From positions 124,001 to 188,000 of the forward strand of contig NZ_UWPE01000001.1 of NCBI RefSeq assembly GCF_900604955.1: a stretch of DNA of 64,000 nt, given 5' to 3'. Of this stretch, positions 9,901 to 19,318 are shown one piece after another. The translations under genes were made by a program, and so were the position numbers. Source of the stretch: Neoactinobaculum massilliense. GTDB lineage: Bacteria > Actinomycetota > Actinomycetes > Actinomycetales > Actinomycetaceae. Numbering within the stretch: position 1 is the first letter of the stretch; every line of letters starts with the position of its first letter. Below the pieces are notes generated by a model. The model worked only from the letters and a program-made list of their open reading frames with translations. It did no database searches and was not told the origin of the DNA.

Positions 9901-10529
9901 AGGACCTGGAGATCCGCGGCGCCGGCAATATGCTGGGCGGGGAGCAGTCCGGGCATATCGAGGGCGTGGGCTTTGACCTTTACGTGCGCATGGTCTCCGA
10001 GGCCGTGGCGAAGATCCGGGGCGAGGCACCCGAGGAGGACGAGGATACGGAAATCCGTATCGAGCTCCCCGTGGAGGCCTACCTGCCGGAGGACTATGTT
10101 CCCTCCGAGCGGCTGCGCCTGGAGATCTACACGAAGATCGCAGGCGCAAAGGACGCGGGCGAGCGTGCGGCTGTGCGCGAGGAGCTGGAGGATCGCTACG
10201 GCGCCGTCCCGGAGGAGGCCGCCCGGCTATTCCGCATTGCGGAGCTGCGCGAGGTGGCCCGGCAGGCCGGCATCCGCGAAATCAATCAGATGGGACGCTC
10301 CATCCGCTTCGCACCGGTGGAACTGCCTGATTCTCGCCAGGCTCGCCTCAAGCGCCTCTATCCCCAGGCCCGCATCAAGCCGGCCATTCGCGCCGTGCTG
10401 GTGCCCGCCCCGCAAAGCGGTGGCCGCAAGCTGGGACAGTCCGCGCCGCTTGAGGGCGACGCGCTGCTGGACTGGGCCGAGGAATTCATAACGTCGGTGT
10501 GCCTGGCCACCATCGGCAGCGCGAGATAA
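6918..10529 (+). CDS. mfd: Transcription-repair coupling factor Mfd
   Basis: Mfd removes RNA polymerase stalled at DNA damage and recruits UvrAB. At 1203 residues it has the family order: a UvrB-like N-terminal region, the RNA-polymerase-interacting CarD-like domain (GDYIVHERHGVGRF at about 519), the helicase module with Walker A GDVGYGKTE (about 673), DEEQRFGVEHKE (about 775) and MSATPIPRTLEMA, and the C-terminal TRCF domain. I chose the ATG at 6918; an in-frame ATG at 6867 would add 17 residues unlike the family. TAGAAT at 6902-6907 ends 10 bp before the ATG, so the mRNA may be nearly leaderless. Confidence 0.96.
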   Translation: MTEANLPRLAAILPLINQDPAVAAALTSTAKREELSMPRGLVPPVLAALVGAAGRASEETEDTRPAGTAPGPSLTVAVTTSGREAETLQGALAAYLDPQRIAIFPSWETLPHERLSPRSDTVAQRLRVLRRLAHPDEFPPLDVLIVPVRALIQPIAAGLGDLQPVRLTRGERADMETVEHQLVAAAYSRVDMVERRGEFAVRGGILDIFPPTEDHPFRVEFFGDEVDDIRTFAVADQRSIESHDSLYAPPCREILITDTVKQRAKELVSALPGAVDMLDKIAQGEFPEGMEALTPLLVTRMEPLLDEFPRDARIVLVEPERVRQRVDSLIATTDEFLAAAWTSAAAGGDVPLQVDRASFTSLEDTRNQALERGQAWWTMGGFAQDPDTAAFSAEVGAREPHRFLGKVDAALSATGEQAKNGWRLVLAVDGAGTGRHFADELGDLNVPARFTETLPGELEPGVVLVTQAPIAEGFVMEAEHFALYAGSDITGRGGSSTRDMRALPKRRRRAAVDPLSLKPGDYIVHERHGVGRFVRMAKRSIGGGAGTQREYLVVEYKPSKRGAPADQLWVPTDQLDQVSKYAGGEAPTLNKMGGADWQKTKAKARAATRQIASELIRLYAERMATPGHAFAPDTPWQRELEDAFPYQETPDQLRTIDEVKADMEKPVPMDRLISGDVGYGKTEIAVRAAFKAVQDGKQVAILVPTTLLVDQHRQTFEERYAGFPVRVASLSRFQSEKESAEVISGLKDGTIDVVVGTHRLLTGNVRFKDLGLVVIDEEQRFGVEHKETLKQMYPSVDVLSMSATPIPRTLEMAVTGVREMSTLATPPEERHPILTYVGAREDKQVVAAVRRELLRDGQVFYVHNRIHDMGRITSRLQELVPEARVAVAHGKMNERQLEEIINAFWNKDIDVLVTTTIIETGLDISNANTLIVDNADKMGLSQLHQLRGRVGRGRERAYAYFLYDPDHALTETALERLRTIAANTDLGAGMQVAMKDLEIRGAGNMLGGEQSGHIEGVGFDLYVRMVSEAVAKIRGEAPEEDEDTEIRIELPVEAYLPEDYVPSERLRLEIYTKIAGAKDAGERAAVREELEDRYGAVPEEAARLFRIAELREVARQAGIREINQMGRSIRFAPVELPDSRQARLKRLYPQARIKPAIRAVLVPAPQSGGRKLGQSAPLEGDALLDWAEEFITSVCLATIGSAR

Positions 10530-10569
10530 GAGCCGGTTGTGTCTCCGTCCACCTGGCCACCATTGGCAG
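10502..10569 (+). repeat. Tandem duplication of the mfd 3' end
   Basis: The 18-bp CCTGGCCACCATCGGCAG inside the last codons of mfd (10502-10519) recurs with one change at 10552-10569, 50 bp later and after the mfd stop. Flanking bases also partly match (an AGCCGG block follows each copy at a similar distance), so this is a decayed tandem duplication of about 50 bp. Confidence 0.7.
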
Positions 10570-10754
10570 TGTGCGGTAGCGGGGCCGGCTAGTACGTAGA
10601 GCCCCATTGGTGCATACCGGCACGTGTAGTGTGTGCCACGGATATTTCTCTGGTTTGTGCCTGGCAAAGATCAAGCTGGATGCGGGCTGGAAGAACTATC
10701 GGAGCGATAGCAGCAGTCGGCCCGTCTACCGCGGGCCGGGAAAGCGAAGAACAC

Positions 10755-12524
10755 ATGAAAAAGCTCATCAATGATCCCGATGCTGTGGTTATCGAGTCGC
10801 TGCGCGGTATGGCAGCGGCGCATCCGGAGTTGCGGCTCGATGAGGAGCATCGTGTGATGTTCCGAGCCGATGCGCCGGTGTCCGGAAAGGTGGCCCTGGT
10901 GTCCGGCGGCGGGTCGGGCCACGAACCCCTTCATGCTGGTTATGTGGGTACGGGCATGCTGGATGCAGCGGTGGCCGGTGAAGTTTTCACGTCCCCCACA
11001 CCCGATGCGGTGCGGGCGGCTATCGATCACGTCGACGCGGGCGCCGGCGTACTACTGATTATCAAGAATTACACGGGCGATGTACTCAACTTCCAGATGG
11101 CTGCGGACATGGCGCGTGAGGACGGCATCGCCGTGGAATACGTGGTGGTGAACGACGACGTTGCGGTGGAGGATTCGCTCTACACGGCCGGGCGTCGCGG
11201 CGTGGGACTCACCGTCCTGGTGGAGAAGATCGCCGGTGCCGCGGCCGCTGCGGGGAAGTCCCTGGCCGAGGTTAAGGCGCTCGCGGAGAAAGTGATTGCC
11301 CAGGGCCGCTCGATGGGGGTGGCTCTCACGGCGGTGACGCTCCCTGCCGTGGGCCATCCGGCCTTCGACCTCCCCGAGGATCAAATCGAAATGGGTGTGG
11401 GCATTCACGGTGAACCCGGCCGCGCCCGTGTGCCGATGGCGCCGGCCGCGGATATTGCCACGACGATGGTGGACGCGATCCTTGCGGATTACGCCTTTGC
11501 CGGCAACGATGCGATCGTCATGGTGAACGGTATGGGCGCCACCCCGCTCGTCGAGCTCTACCTGTTCTACGGGGAAGTGGAAAAGCTACTGGCCACTCGC
11601 GGCGTGGAGGTGCGTCGTTGCCTGGTGGGTAACTACATCACCTCCCTCGATATGGCCGGTGCGTCAATCACCATTCTCAAGTCCGACGACGAACTGCTCA
11701 GCTACTGGGACGCTCCCGTGAATACGCCCGCGCTGAAGAATGGCGTGGCGCCGGCCGCGACGGCTGCACCGGTGCCCGCACCGAGGGCGGCGCACGCCGC
11801 GCCGGCACCCGCGGAGGCCCCGACCCCGGCTGAAAGTGACGCCGCGGAGACGACGGACGCGGAAACGGCGTCGGCGGATGTAACGCCCGCTGATGACCAC
11901 ACGGTGACGCTGGGTCAGCTTGAAGAATGGGTGCGGCGCGTGGCGGCGGCCATGGACAAGCACAAGGACGAGCTCACGGAACTGGACGCCGCGATTGGCG
12001 ATTCGGACCACGGGGCGAACATGGCGCGCGGCACGGCTGCGGCGGCGAAGCGGCTGGGTCATCCGGCCCCCACGAGCATTTCCGGCCTGGGTAAGAGCGT
12101 GGGGATGGCGCTCGTGTCCAGTGTGGGCGGCGCCTCCGGTCCGCTCTACGGCACCTTCTTCCTGCGCTTCGGTAAGCAGGCGGGAACCGGTTCCGCTCTC
12201 GGGGTGAAGGAACTTGCGGCGGCGTTCCGCTCCGGGACCGACGGCGTCGCCTTCCGCGGCAAGGCGGCACCCGGCGATAAGACGATGGTGGATGTGCTGG
12301 ACGCTGCCACGGCGGCTCTCGAGAAGAGCACCGGGACCATGGCGGACGCCACCCGTGCGGCGGCGGACGCGGCGGCCACCGCACGCCAGGCAACGAAGGA
12401 CATGATCGCCAAGCGTGGCCGCGCCTCCTACCTTGGGGAGCGCTCGATCGGTCACGTGGATCCGGGCGCCGCATCGGCCACGCTGCTGTTCGAGGCGCTG
12501 GCCGACGTGGTGAGCGGCAAGTAG
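10755..12524 (+). CDS. dhaKL: Fused dihydroxyacetone kinase DhaK-DhaL
   Basis: This 589-residue protein phosphorylates dihydroxyacetone to DHAP. DhaK spans about residues 1-330, with SGGGSGHEPLHAGYVG near residue 50 and the substrate-binding His at position 218 in GIHGEPG. A linker rich in Ala, Pro and Glu covers about 333-385. DhaL spans about 386-589, with the Mg-ADP-binding LDAAIGDSDHGANMARG near 414 and the C-terminal GERSIGHVDPGA. In PTS-dependent systems DhaK and DhaL are usually separate and DhaL keeps ADP bound while DhaM rephosphorylates it. The following DhaM-HPr-EI gene shows that this fusion uses PEP through the PTS rather than free ATP. The ATG at 10755 fits the family N-terminus. 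Confidence 0.93.
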   Translation: MKKLINDPDAVVIESLRGMAAAHPELRLDEEHRVMFRADAPVSGKVALVSGGGSGHEPLHAGYVGTGMLDAAVAGEVFTSPTPDAVRAAIDHVDAGAGVLLIIKNYTGDVLNFQMAADMAREDGIAVEYVVVNDDVAVEDSLYTAGRRGVGLTVLVEKIAGAAAAAGKSLAEVKALAEKVIAQGRSMGVALTAVTLPAVGHPAFDLPEDQIEMGVGIHGEPGRARVPMAPAADIATTMVDAILADYAFAGNDAIVMVNGMGATPLVELYLFYGEVEKLLATRGVEVRRCLVGNYITSLDMAGASITILKSDDELLSYWDAPVNTPALKNGVAPAATAAPVPAPRAAHAAPAPAEAPTPAESDAAETTDAETASADVTPADDHTVTLGQLEEWVRRVAAAMDKHKDELTELDAAIGDSDHGANMARGTAAAAKRLGHPAPTSISGLGKSVGMALVSSVGGASGPLYGTFFLRFGKQAGTGSALGVKELAAAFRSGTDGVAFRGKAAPGDKTMVDVLDAATAALEKSTGTMADATRAAADAAATARQATKDMIAKRGRASYLGERSIGHVDPGAASATLLFEALADVVSGK

Positions 12525-12864
12525 TCAGACCCATACCGGCTAGGTGGCGGCGTCGCGCATTTGCGTGGCGCCGCTGCTGCGTTCGTAGGTTTTAACCCAC
12601 CGGTACAGGCCGGTGGAACTGCAGCGCCGCTGCGTCGTCTTCGGGTGGGTTTCTTGCGCGCTGCGGTGGCGTCGTGCCCGCCGCTACTGCAATCCAATCG
12701 CACGGCATATCCACTGCCGCGCAACCCGGCTGACCTCTCATATCTCCTCACCACACGCCTTTGTTTCACAAATGTTCAGGCTGGGCCCAAGGCTGGGAAA
12801 TGTTTCGAAGGCCGCTGGTACCCTCATCTACGGACCGGCAACAGGTGATCGAAAAGAGGAAAAC
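12525..12864 (+). other. Intergenic region between dhaKL and dhaM
   Basis: No gene is supported here. A 7-bp hairpin (CCACCGG/CCGGTGG, 12597-12616) occurs without a T-run, so I do not call it a terminator. The 100 bp before dhaM are less G+C-rich and could hold a separate promoter, but no clear box stands out. Confidence 0.4.
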
Positions 12865-15336
12865 ATGACCGTGGGGATCGTTGCTGTTTCACATTCCAGA
12901 GCGCTGGCCGACGCCGCCGTCGAGCTTGCTTCCCAGATGGTCCAGGAGAAGCCGCCCGCCATCGAGGTTGCGGCCGGTACCGAGGATGGTGGGCTCGGTA
13001 CCGATGCCACCGCCGTACTGACGGCGATTGAAAGCGCTGACTCCGGTGACGGTGTGGTAGTCATCACTGATCTCGGATCCGCGATTCTCTCCACCGACAT
13101 GGCCCTTGAGCTCCTTGATTCGCCGGAGAACATACGGGTGGTGCCGGCGCCCTTCGTGGAGGGCATGGTGGCCGCGGTATTGGCCGCCGCTACGGGCGCG
13201 AGCCTGGATGCGGTGGCGCAGCAGGCGTCCACCGCGTTGGATGCCAAGTCCAGTCAGCTTAATGACGACGACGCGGCGGGCGCCGCAGCGCCCGCCGCGG
13301 GCGCGGATGGCGCCGCGGTGACCGTGACGCTGCGAAACCCGCACGGCCTGCACGCGCGGCCGGCCGCAACCTTGGCCGCCGCCGTTGCCAAGCTCGGTGT
13401 GGAGGTGACCGTGACCGCGAATGGCCGCACAGTGAGCGCGACCAGCCCGCTGCTCGTCACCAGCCTGGGCACCCGCGGCGGTGACACGGTCACCGTGGCA
13501 GCAACCGGGGAGAACGCAGAAGAAGCGGCGCAGCAAATAGGCGATCTTATCGCCGGTGGTTTTGGCGAGGCCGATGATGCGGCGCCTGCGGGCGAAGCGA
13601 CGGATGCGGCGCCTACATCGAAGCATGCGAAAGATGCAGCGGAACCGGTGGCTACGGCGTCGTCCCAGAAAAAGACACCGGCCGGGGGAGCGTCGCTGGG
13701 GCTCTCCGGTGGGCGGGCCGTGGCGCCTGCTATCCGGATGGCCGCCCCGGTGGAGCAGCCGGATTCACGCCACGCGACCGACGCGGAGGCTGAACTGCGC
13801 TCGATTAAGGATGCGCTAGCTGCCGTGGATGCGGACCTCAAGCAGCGTGCCGCACATGCTACCGATGATGCCGCGCATATTCTTGAGGCCACGCGGACGC
13901 TCGCTGCGGACCCCACCATTCAGGGTGCCGCGGATGAGCGCGTGCGTGGAGGCGAGTGGGCACCGCGGGCCGTGTGGGATGCGCTCGGCGAGATTGCCAC
14001 TCAATTCGAGGCGGCCGGCGGGTTCACGGCGGAGCGCGCGGTGGATGTCCGCGATATTCGGGCCCGACTGGTGGCAGCGCTGACGGATCGACCTGCCCCC
14101 GGCGTGCCGGATAGCGCGGATCCGTTCATTCTTGTTGCGGACACTCTGGCCCCCGCGGATGCGGCAGCCCTGTCCGCCAATTGTCTCGGACTTCTCCTGG
14201 CACAGGGCGGCCCCACCTCCCACACCGCCATTTTGGCCCGCGGGCTGGGTATTCCGGCGGTGGTTGACGCGGCCGCGGTGGCGCGTGTGTCCGATGGTGA
14301 TCGCCTCCTCGTGGATGGAGACGCTGGGCGTGCCATTATCAACCCGAATAAGAAGGACGCGGCGGGCGCTCGCACCACGCCGGCTAAGCGTGACACGCGG
14401 CCGTTCGCCGGCCCGGGCGCCACGGCCGATGGCCACACGGTGACCATTGCCGCAAACGTGGGTAAGGGGCCGGATATTGACACGGCACTGCGTCGTGGGG
14501 CCGAGGGTATCGGTCTGCTTCGCACCGAGTTTGCGTTCCTGGGGCGCACGGAAGCGCCCGGTCTCAAGGAACAGGCGGCCCTGTATCAGCGCGCATTCGC
14601 GGCGTTCCCGGGCCGGAAGGTTACCGTACGGACGCTGGATGCTGGCGCGGATAAGCCCCTGCCATTCCTCACTCCGGACGATGAGCCGAATCCGGCGCTG
14701 GGCGTGCGCGGGTACCGCACGTCGGTGCCTCATCCGCAGGTGCTGGAAACGCAGTTGGAGGCCATCGCGCGGGCGGCGGCCGCCGTACCGGGGTCACAAC
14801 CGTGGGTCATGGCGCCCATGATTGCCACGGCCGCGGAAGCACGCGAGTTTGCGGAGAGGGCTCATTCCCACGGGCTGGATCAGGTGGGTGTCATGGTCGA
14901 GGTGCCCGCCGCCGCCATTGAGGCGAAGGGCATTCTCGAAGTCGTCGATTTCGTCAGTATTGGCACGAACGACCTCACCCAGTACACGATGGCTGCCGAT
15001 CGGCTGAACACCGGCCTGGCTGCGCTCGGTACGCACTGGCAGCCGGCGGTGTTGCGCCTTATCGGCATGGTGGGGGATGCAGCAGCAGAGCTGCGGGCGG
15101 CCGGCCTGCGGAAGTCGGTGGGCGTGTGCGGCGAGGCCGCCGGTGATCCGGTGCTGGCCGGTGTGCTCGTTGGCCTGGGCGTGGATTCGCTTTCCATGGT
15201 GCCCGCGCTGGTTCCCACCGTCGGCCGTGCCGTGGCCGGTTACACGCTGGCCCAGTGCAAGGCGGCCGCCGAGGCCGCGCTTGCCTCCGGTTCCGCCGAG
15301 GAGGCCAAGGCGGCTGCCGCGGCCGTGCTGAAGTAG
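12865..15336 (+). CDS. dhaM: DhaM-HPr-enzyme I multiphosphoryl transfer fusion
   Basis: This 823-residue protein carries a complete PEP-to-DhaL phosphorelay. The N-terminal EIIA-Man-like DhaM domain (about 1-130) has the active His10 in VSHS. An HPr domain (about 152-235) has NPHGLHARPA with active His163. Enzyme I fills about 270-823: GGPTSHTAILAR with His453, the PEP-binding barrel with LLRTEFAFLGR and GTNDLTQYTMAADR, and Cys755 in CGEAAGDP. The E. coli DhaM carries only an incomplete EI part, so a full EI here is notable. Ala/Asp-rich linkers separate the domains. The ATG at 12865 follows AAGAGGA. It works with DhaKL directly upstream. Confidence 0.93.
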   Translation: MTVGIVAVSHSRALADAAVELASQMVQEKPPAIEVAAGTEDGGLGTDATAVLTAIESADSGDGVVVITDLGSAILSTDMALELLDSPENIRVVPAPFVEGMVAAVLAAATGASLDAVAQQASTALDAKSSQLNDDDAAGAAAPAAGADGAAVTVTLRNPHGLHARPAATLAAAVAKLGVEVTVTANGRTVSATSPLLVTSLGTRGGDTVTVAATGENAEEAAQQIGDLIAGGFGEADDAAPAGEATDAAPTSKHAKDAAEPVATASSQKKTPAGGASLGLSGGRAVAPAIRMAAPVEQPDSRHATDAEAELRSIKDALAAVDADLKQRAAHATDDAAHILEATRTLAADPTIQGAADERVRGGEWAPRAVWDALGEIATQFEAAGGFTAERAVDVRDIRARLVAALTDRPAPGVPDSADPFILVADTLAPADAAALSANCLGLLLAQGGPTSHTAILARGLGIPAVVDAAAVARVSDGDRLLVDGDAGRAIINPNKKDAAGARTTPAKRDTRPFAGPGATADGHTVTIAANVGKGPDIDTALRRGAEGIGLLRTEFAFLGRTEAPGLKEQAALYQRAFAAFPGRKVTVRTLDAGADKPLPFLTPDDEPNPALGVRGYRTSVPHPQVLETQLEAIARAAAAVPGSQPWVMAPMIATAAEAREFAERAHSHGLDQVGVMVEVPAAAIEAKGILEVVDFVSIGTNDLTQYTMAADRLNTGLAALGTHWQPAVLRLIGMVGDAAAELRAAGLRKSVGVCGEAAGDPVLAGVLVGLGVDSLSMVPALVPTVGRAVAGYTLAQCKAAAEAALASGSAEEAKAAAAAVLK

Positions 15337-15440
15337 CGCGTGTTCGTGCGGCTGTGAGTGGCACGCGGTAGCGGTTGGATTCTGGCCGGCCGTTGCTGTG
15401 GCAATGAACGGGCTGCCTGCGGACGGCGGCTACTGCTGAA

Positions 15441-15477
15441 GGGGCTCGCTCGCGAGGGATCGCGGGCGAGCCCCTTT
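15441..15477 (+). terminator. Rho-independent terminator of the dha operon
   Basis: GGGGCTCGC at 15441 pairs with GCGAGCCCC ending at 15474, followed by TTT. The inner part (TCGCGA..TCGCG) can extend the stem. Confidence 0.85.
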
Positions 15478-15739
15478 GTGTGGGGCGAGGCCTGTGTACG
15501 CTGCCGGTGGTTTCCCGGGTGCGGGGCTACGGGGCTGGCTGGCTCACTGGGGCTTGTCTGCGGGGCCAGCCCGCGGGGTAGCTCCGCATGGCAGGTATCG
15601 GACTAATAGGCCTTTGCGCGGGGCCCGGTTCACTGGGACTGGGCTACGGGGACTGGCCTACGGGGACCGGCTGGTCCACGGCGACTGGTTTATTGGTGCG
15701 GCTGGCTCATGGGCCCGGCCCACCTGGTCAGGGCGCGCT
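15478..15739. repeat. G-rich low-complexity intergenic region
   Basis: The stretch is built from degenerate units such as GGCTGGCTCACTGGGGCT, GGGACTGGGCTACGGGGACT and GGCCTACGGGGACCGGCT. No reading frame in it resembles a protein I know. It looks like expanded short repeats between the dha operon terminator and eno. Confidence 0.5.
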
Positions 15740-15759
15740 GAAACCCCAATAAACTCTTG

Positions 15760-15824
15760 AGTTGACAGAAAACTTCCGGTTTCAGCCCCGATTCTGGCCC
15801 CAAACCGGAAGTTTTGCGTCAACT
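15760..15824. repeat. Long imperfect inverted repeat (MITE/REP-like)
   Basis: The 23-bp arm at 15760-15782 (AGTTGAC..AAAACTTCCGGTTT) matches the reverse complement of 15802-15824 at 21 of 23 positions, around a 19-nt loop. GTCAACT recurs at 15837-15843, and a GAAA-CCCC/GGGG-TTTTC pair lies outside at about 15740 and 15848, so the full element may be about 110 bp. It is A+T-richer than its surroundings. It could be a miniature mobile element, a REP-like palindrome or a bidirectional terminator. Confidence 0.65.
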
Positions 15825-15972
15825 GAACAAATATCCGTCAACTCAGCGGGGTTTTCCGTCGGCCGTCCAGCTCACCCCGCAATCGGCCCGTAGTGGGTGG
15901 GGCCGGAGGTCCCCGAAAGGCGGTGCGCGGATGCTGCCAAGAGTGAAACCAGGCGGCAGCCGCGGAGGCGGA

Positions 15973-17336
<1,364 letters not shown>

Positions 17337-17393
17337 CTCGATAACCAACTAATGAACAGGTAGTAGGCGCCGTGACGCGGCTACGTGCCTGGG

Positions 17394-17423
17394 GGTCCCG
17401 TGGATTTTCCGCGGGACCTTTTT
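17394..17423 (+). terminator. Rho-independent terminator after eno
   Basis: GGTCCCGTGG (17394-17403) pairs with CCGCGGGACC (17409-17418) with one G.U/mismatch position, followed by TTTTT. Confidence 0.85.
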
Positions 17424-17529
17424 CATGCCCGGCTGCGCCACGGTTTCGTACGACGCCGTCCGGTCCCGTACCAGACGCACCGGCCCGGTGTCGCGTCGCC
17501 CGGCGCCACGGTGGTACGCCACGGTCCAG

Positions 17530-17589
17530 GTGATGCCGACCGTGATGCCGACCGTGATGCCGACCGTGATGCCGACCGTGATGCCGCCG
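17530..17589 (+). repeat. 12-bp tandem repeat, about five copies
   Basis: The unit GTGATGCCGACC is repeated perfectly four times from 17530 to 17577 and a fifth, partial copy follows. It ends about 30 bp before the start of the FtsB/DivIC-like gene, so changes in copy number would alter its promoter or leader. Confidence 0.9.
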
Positions 17590-17620
17590 TGGATGAGCCG
17601 CGGGCTTTACACTGGGACGC

Positions 17621-18634
17621 ATGAGTGCTCGCCGTCCCCATGTCCCTTTCCGTTCGGATCGCCCCGATAGCGGGCATACACCGAGCGACGAAGAAACCGA
17701 CGGGCAGGGGAGCGAAGGCCAGGCCAGCGCGAGTGACAGCCATGCGATGCGGAGACCTCGCAAGGGCATACGGCGTGGAGCGGTTCGGCGTGATACGCGC
17801 GGTACAGCTCGCGCTACGTCCCGCCAACGTGCCCGCAACGACGTCGTCGGAACGCGCGAGCGTGAAAAAACGGTGACCACTCGCGGGAATGCGCCGGGTA
17901 CCGGCCCTACCGCTCGCAGGCGTCACCCAACGGGGCCACTCGGTGACGGCTCTGGCGCTTCACGGCGTACCGCGGCACGCCCCGGGAGTCCTCGTTCCAC
18001 CCGTGAACAGGCCCGGCCCGGCACAATGCGGCGCGCGGTCCAAAAACTGGACAGGGACGTGGTGCTGAGTGAAAAGCCACCCCGGCGCCTCTCCATGCGG
18101 CTGCTCTGGGTCACGGTGTTCGCGGCGCTCGCGATCATCATCATCGCGCCCACGCTCACCCGCTACGCCTCGCAGCAAGAGCAGTTGCGTAGCCTGCGCA
18201 GCGAGCTGGGTACCGTGCAGCAGAGCACGGAGGAACTGCAGCACGAATTGCACCTTTGGCAGGACACGGACTATGTGAAATCGCAGGCACGGGCGCGGCT
18301 CGGATACGTGATGCCGGGCGAGCGCCTCTACGTGGTGCAGGATCCGAATAAGGGGACCGCGGAGGAGCAGCTCCAGGAACGGGTGAATAGCGTCAATCGG
18401 GAGCGGCGCGAAAATACGCCCTGGTACGTGACGCTGTGGGATTCGATCTCGCTGGCCGGCAAGGCGAGTGACGGCACGGTGGATACGCCGAACAACACGC
18501 CCTACATTCAGCCCGGGCAGGAGGGAACCATGACGCCCTCTCCGACGACGTCGCCAGCTGCCACTCCTTCCAGTGGCGGCGCGACACCGGCTGATGGCGC
18601 CTCGGCGGGCGCCACCGCGGCGGTCAGCCAGTAG
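17621..18634 (+). CDS. Septum formation initiator (FtsB/DivIC-like) protein
   Basis: The protein is a predicted bitopic membrane protein of the divisome. The 337 residues comprise a long basic, Arg/Gly/Thr-rich cytoplasmic N-terminus (about 1-150), one membrane segment at about 158-180 (LLWVTVFAALAIIIIAP), a coiled coil at about 183-215 (QLRSLRSELGTVQQSTEEL), the family segment ARARLGYVMPGE, and a Ser/Thr/Pro/Ala-rich C-terminal tail. FtsB proteins are usually near 100-200 residues, so both ends are extended as in other actinobacteria. The position between eno and DUF501/ppx is the usual actinobacterial one. The exact start is uncertain because no strong ribosome site is seen. Confidence 0.85.
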   Translation: MSARRPHVPFRSDRPDSGHTPSDEETDGQGSEGQASASDSHAMRRPRKGIRRGAVRRDTRGTARATSRQRARNDVVGTREREKTVTTRGNAPGTGPTARRRHPTGPLGDGSGASRRTAARPGSPRSTREQARPGTMRRAVQKLDRDVVLSEKPPRRLSMRLLWVTVFAALAIIIIAPTLTRYASQQEQLRSLRSELGTVQQSTEELQHELHLWQDTDYVKSQARARLGYVMPGERLYVVQDPNKGTAEEQLQERVNSVNRERRENTPWYVTLWDSISLAGKASDGTVDTPNNTPYIQPGQEGTMTPSPTTSPAATPSSGGATPADGASAGATAAVSQ

Positions 18635-18736
18635 CGTGACGGCTACTCCGGATCTGCACAACCATTACCATCGAAATCGCCGAGCACGTGAAACTTGCCG
18701 CGGGCCGGCCCCAACGATCGGCCACCAGAGGACACC

Positions 18737-19276
18737 ATGGACATCACGCCTGAACTACTAACGCGCATCGCCCCGAACGCCACGCCCGTGGCAGGTGACG
18801 ATGAACAGATTATTGCCGCCCAGATCGGGCGCACCCCACGCGGCCTGGTGGGGGTGGGGGCGCGGTGCGCGTGCGGCCGTCCGGCGGTGACGGTGTCACT
18901 GCCGCGCCTGCCTGACGGATCGCCGTTCCCCACGCTCTTCTACCTCTCCCTGCCGTGGCTGGTGAAGGCGGTCTCCCGCGTGGAGGCCACCGGGATCATG
19001 GCGGAGATGACGGCGCAGATCGCCGAGGATGAAGCACTTCACGCCGGCCACCGCCGCGCACACAAGGATTACCTCGCGCGGAGGGCACTGCTGGGCGAGG
19101 TCCCCGAGATCGCTGGTGTATCCGCCGGCGGAATGCCGGACCGGGTGAAGTGCCTGCACGCACTCGCGGCCTTTGCCCTGAGCGTGGGCCCGGGCGTGAC
19201 GGAATTTGGTGACCGGGCGCTCCAGCTTGCCGGGTGGGGGCCGGACGTGTGCCACTGCGAGGATGACGAACGCTAG
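18737..19276 (+). CDS. DUF501 domain-containing protein
   Basis: The 179-residue protein matches the actinobacterial DUF501 family: QIGRTPRGLVGVGARCACGRP with a Cys pair near residues 36-38, LPDGSPFPTLFYLSLPWLVKAVSRVEA, the helical MAEMTAQIAEDEALHAGHRRAH, and GMPDRVKCLHALAAFALS. The C-terminal CHC and the other cysteines suggest metal binding, but the function is unknown. It lies between the FtsB/DivIC-like gene and ppx, a conserved actinobacterial order. The ATG at 18737 follows a CAGAGGAC site. Confidence 0.92.
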   Translation: MDITPELLTRIAPNATPVAGDDEQIIAAQIGRTPRGLVGVGARCACGRPAVTVSLPRLPDGSPFPTLFYLSLPWLVKAVSRVEATGIMAEMTAQIAEDEALHAGHRRAHKDYLARRALLGEVPEIAGVSAGGMPDRVKCLHALAAFALSVGPGVTEFGDRALQLAGWGPDVCHCEDDER

Positions 19277-19318
19277 GTGACCGCCAGTCGGCCTATTCCA
19301 TCGAAAGAAAGAAGAATC

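Noticed and set aside
15476-15760. Protein-coding gene between dhaM and eno
   Set aside because: The frame consists of low-complexity G-rich repeats, starts within the dha terminator and matches no family.
17530-17589. Short CRISPR-like array
   Set aside because: The 12-bp units are directly adjacent with no spacers; it is a simple tandem repeat. No CRISPR array or cas gene was seen in the window.
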